The position numbers were made by a program, and so were the translations under genes. Positions 62,235 through 64,000 of a DNA stretch of 64,000 nucleotides are shown one piece after another; the stretch's first letter is position 1, and each line of letters starts with the position of its first letter. Source of the DNA: Monodelphis domestica (Eukaryota; Chordata; Mammalia; Didelphimorphia; Didelphidae); the NCBI RefSeq assembly GCF_027887165.1, contig NC_077230.1, positions 264,931,943-264,995,942 on the forward strand. The letters are read 5' to 3'. A model generated the notes under the pieces. The model saw only the letters and a list, made by a program, of their open reading frames with translations. It was not told the DNA's origin and did no database searches.

Positions 62235-64000
62235 CTATAAGGAGACATTTATATTTGGTGTGCATTCCTCAATGATTTCAGAATTCTTAAGGATCAGTTC
62301 TATTACTAACAATCAAGGACGTGAAGATAAATCAGGAGTGTGCAACCAACTGTATGGCACATTATCAAGTTTAATCTGATTATCATTTTCTCCATCATTT
62401 AAATTTAGACAATCAACAAAATAATAAGTCCAGTCCTGATTTGTTGTTTGAGGTATAAATAATTATTACAATGAAAATTTAAAAGTAGCTTCTGAGGAGC
62501 AGGCACTAATGACAATAAAATGAATCTAATTACAACAGAATTCTTTGAATTTTATTATTTTAAGATTCAAATCCATAGATAGAGCATATATATTAATGTG
62601 ATTTATTATATTAAAGATAATAGCACAGAAAACACACGTCTCTGTGTGAAGGTGGCTCAAAAGACCAAAGCAGTATCACACTCAACACTTGTTAATTGCC
62701 TACTGATGCTATGATAGGCTAGGCTCTAGGGATACGACAGTTCCTGTCCTCAAGGCCTTTACTTTCTATAGGGGGAGAGAACAAGTACAAGGCTAGGAGA
62801 GGAGAAATTAGCATCATGGGGAAGTGGGTGAATCAAGAAAGGCTTCAGGAACTAAACCCACTCAACTTGAAGGTGCTCCCATTCTAGTAAGCTGGTTTGG
62901 AAAATGTTAGGAGATTCTGCTTTGACTTTTTTATTTAGGCAAATGATCCTTTTTCCTAATAAGAGTTTTCAGATTGACACTAAGGAGCAGGAACAATTCC
63001 CATTTCTTGGCCAGTCCTTTCTCTGATGACCAGCATATATTTCAAGACACAAGTTTTCTGTGTGTTCTGGTCAGCAGCAGTGAATGTTTACTGCTTATCA
63101 TAAGCACCAACAAGCTACCATAATAGAAAACAAGGCACAATAATATGTAAGATTCTACTCAACAGAATGATGTCAGCACCAAGTGGAAGAACACTATCCA
63201 TACAATGATACTCCCAAATGTTATCCATAAATTGCTTTGTAATTTTAGTAACCCAGCATCTGTCATCGTTCACCCAAAAGAAATTTCTTTTGAAAATATC
63301 TTACTTTCTGAAGATAATATTGAAAAACTGAATGCACACAGGGGAGCACGATGGCAGCTCACTGGTTAATGTAACAGTAATTGTTATACAAATGCCTGGT
63401 CTAGTTTCACCTGACAATGTTGTGACCTGTGGGAAGGAAAAAATATATTTTAATAGTCATTTTATGTTTAGTAGTCTACATTTTATATTAAGAAATATAG
63501 AGAATAATGATATCAAGTCACATTTAATAGAAAACAACTTGAAAGGAGCTTCAAAAATCCAGATTCTAGTATATAATGAATCATCTTCATTAAATTCACT
63601 TGCAATCAGTTAAAAAAAGTTTTGATGATTGTTTTTATTCAAAATCATCTCCTTGATCCCAGAAGACAACTTGGAAGAAAATGGTACGATTCTCCCTACT
63701 CTTTAAAAAAGGATAAAATTTATTAAGTGGAAATCAAGATTTGGTCCATGGAACAAATAGCCCAGCTCCCCACTCAACCACTCCAAAAAGTATTATCAAA
63801 GAAGAACCCCAGACTATGTGGTAGATAGAGAAATTATACTGGGTGATCTTTTCAGGCCACAATCGATCTATAGACAAATGACTATGGCAGGAACTCTGGA
63901 GTAGGGATGGACAGAGATCCCAGACACAGTGTCCAGAACTCTGAGCTAGGGCTTCAGTGCAGGGATGCCAAGAACTAATCACTGACTCAATTCACTGGGA
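62235..64000. other. Upstream PIWIL4 intron; no further exon recognised
   Basis: I looked on the minus strand for the next N-terminal PIWI exon and found no convincing one. 62690-62830 resembles an L2-class fragment (GGCTAGGCTCTAGGGATACG, CAGTTCCTGTCCTCAAGGCC). Confidence 0.5.

Noticed and set aside
62235..64000. Next upstream PIWIL4 exon, e.g. around 63240-63310 (minus) where a CTTCAG...GTAAG pattern exists
   Set aside because: The enclosed sequence is only a few bases and no PIWI N-domain residues can be read nearby in a compatible phase.

Overview
This is mammalian nuclear DNA, almost certainly from a marsupial. Three signs support this. A tRNA-derived SINE of the marsupial WSINE1/Mar1 type recurs throughout, with its head reading GGGGCAGCTGGGTGGCTCAG and its tail AGACAGAAGGTAAGGGTTT followed by A. 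Marsupial-type L1 3' ends are abundant, and MIR, L2 and CR1/L3 relics are dense. The density of WSINE-type copies suggests an Australian lineage, but that is inference. There are no bacterial features.

The one functional gene I can support is PIWIL4 (HIWI2/MIWI2 class PIWI protein, piRNA pathway), on the minus strand from about 62.2 kb down to about 23.35 kb. I can define 15 coding exons by protein homology plus splice sites. They join in frame into 640 codons: the PAZ region, linker, MID domain, complete PIWI domain and stop codon. The roughly 200 N-terminal residues and the promoter lie beyond position 64000. The exons are tiny islands (71-201 bp) in introns full of repeats. One intron has a GC-AG donor. 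One exon has a diverged, frameshifted partial copy sitting 0.4 kb upstream in its own intron.

From 1 to about 23.3 kb lies intergenic sequence downstream of PIWIL4. It holds SINEs, L1 3' ends, two candidate solo LTRs and a processed pseudogene of a V-ATPase a subunit (TCIRG1-like, 5.4-6.4 kb). It also holds an imperfect 7.2 kb inverted repeat. A nested cluster at 11.2-14.8 kb has a CR1/L3 relic broken by an L1 with visible target-site duplication and by a well-preserved non-LTR retrotransposon with an FADD reverse transcriptase. A relative of that LINE's 3' end sits at 17.2-17.8 kb, flanked by pentanucleotide repeats. A fairly fresh L1 ORF2 3' end lies at 19.3-20.8 kb.

Within the PIWIL4 introns are an RTE/BovB-like reverse transcriptase fragment (24.5-26.1 kb), three large simple-sequence blocks (28.8-31.0 kb) and an L1 ORF1 piece lacking ORF2 (42.6-43.6 kb). 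There are also AT-rich arrays (52.9-53.6 kb) and a 52-bp near-perfect palindrome next to reverse-oriented SINEs (55.9 kb). From 62.24 kb to the window end I recognise no further exon. All family names for repeats come from memory of consensus sequences, not from a database search.
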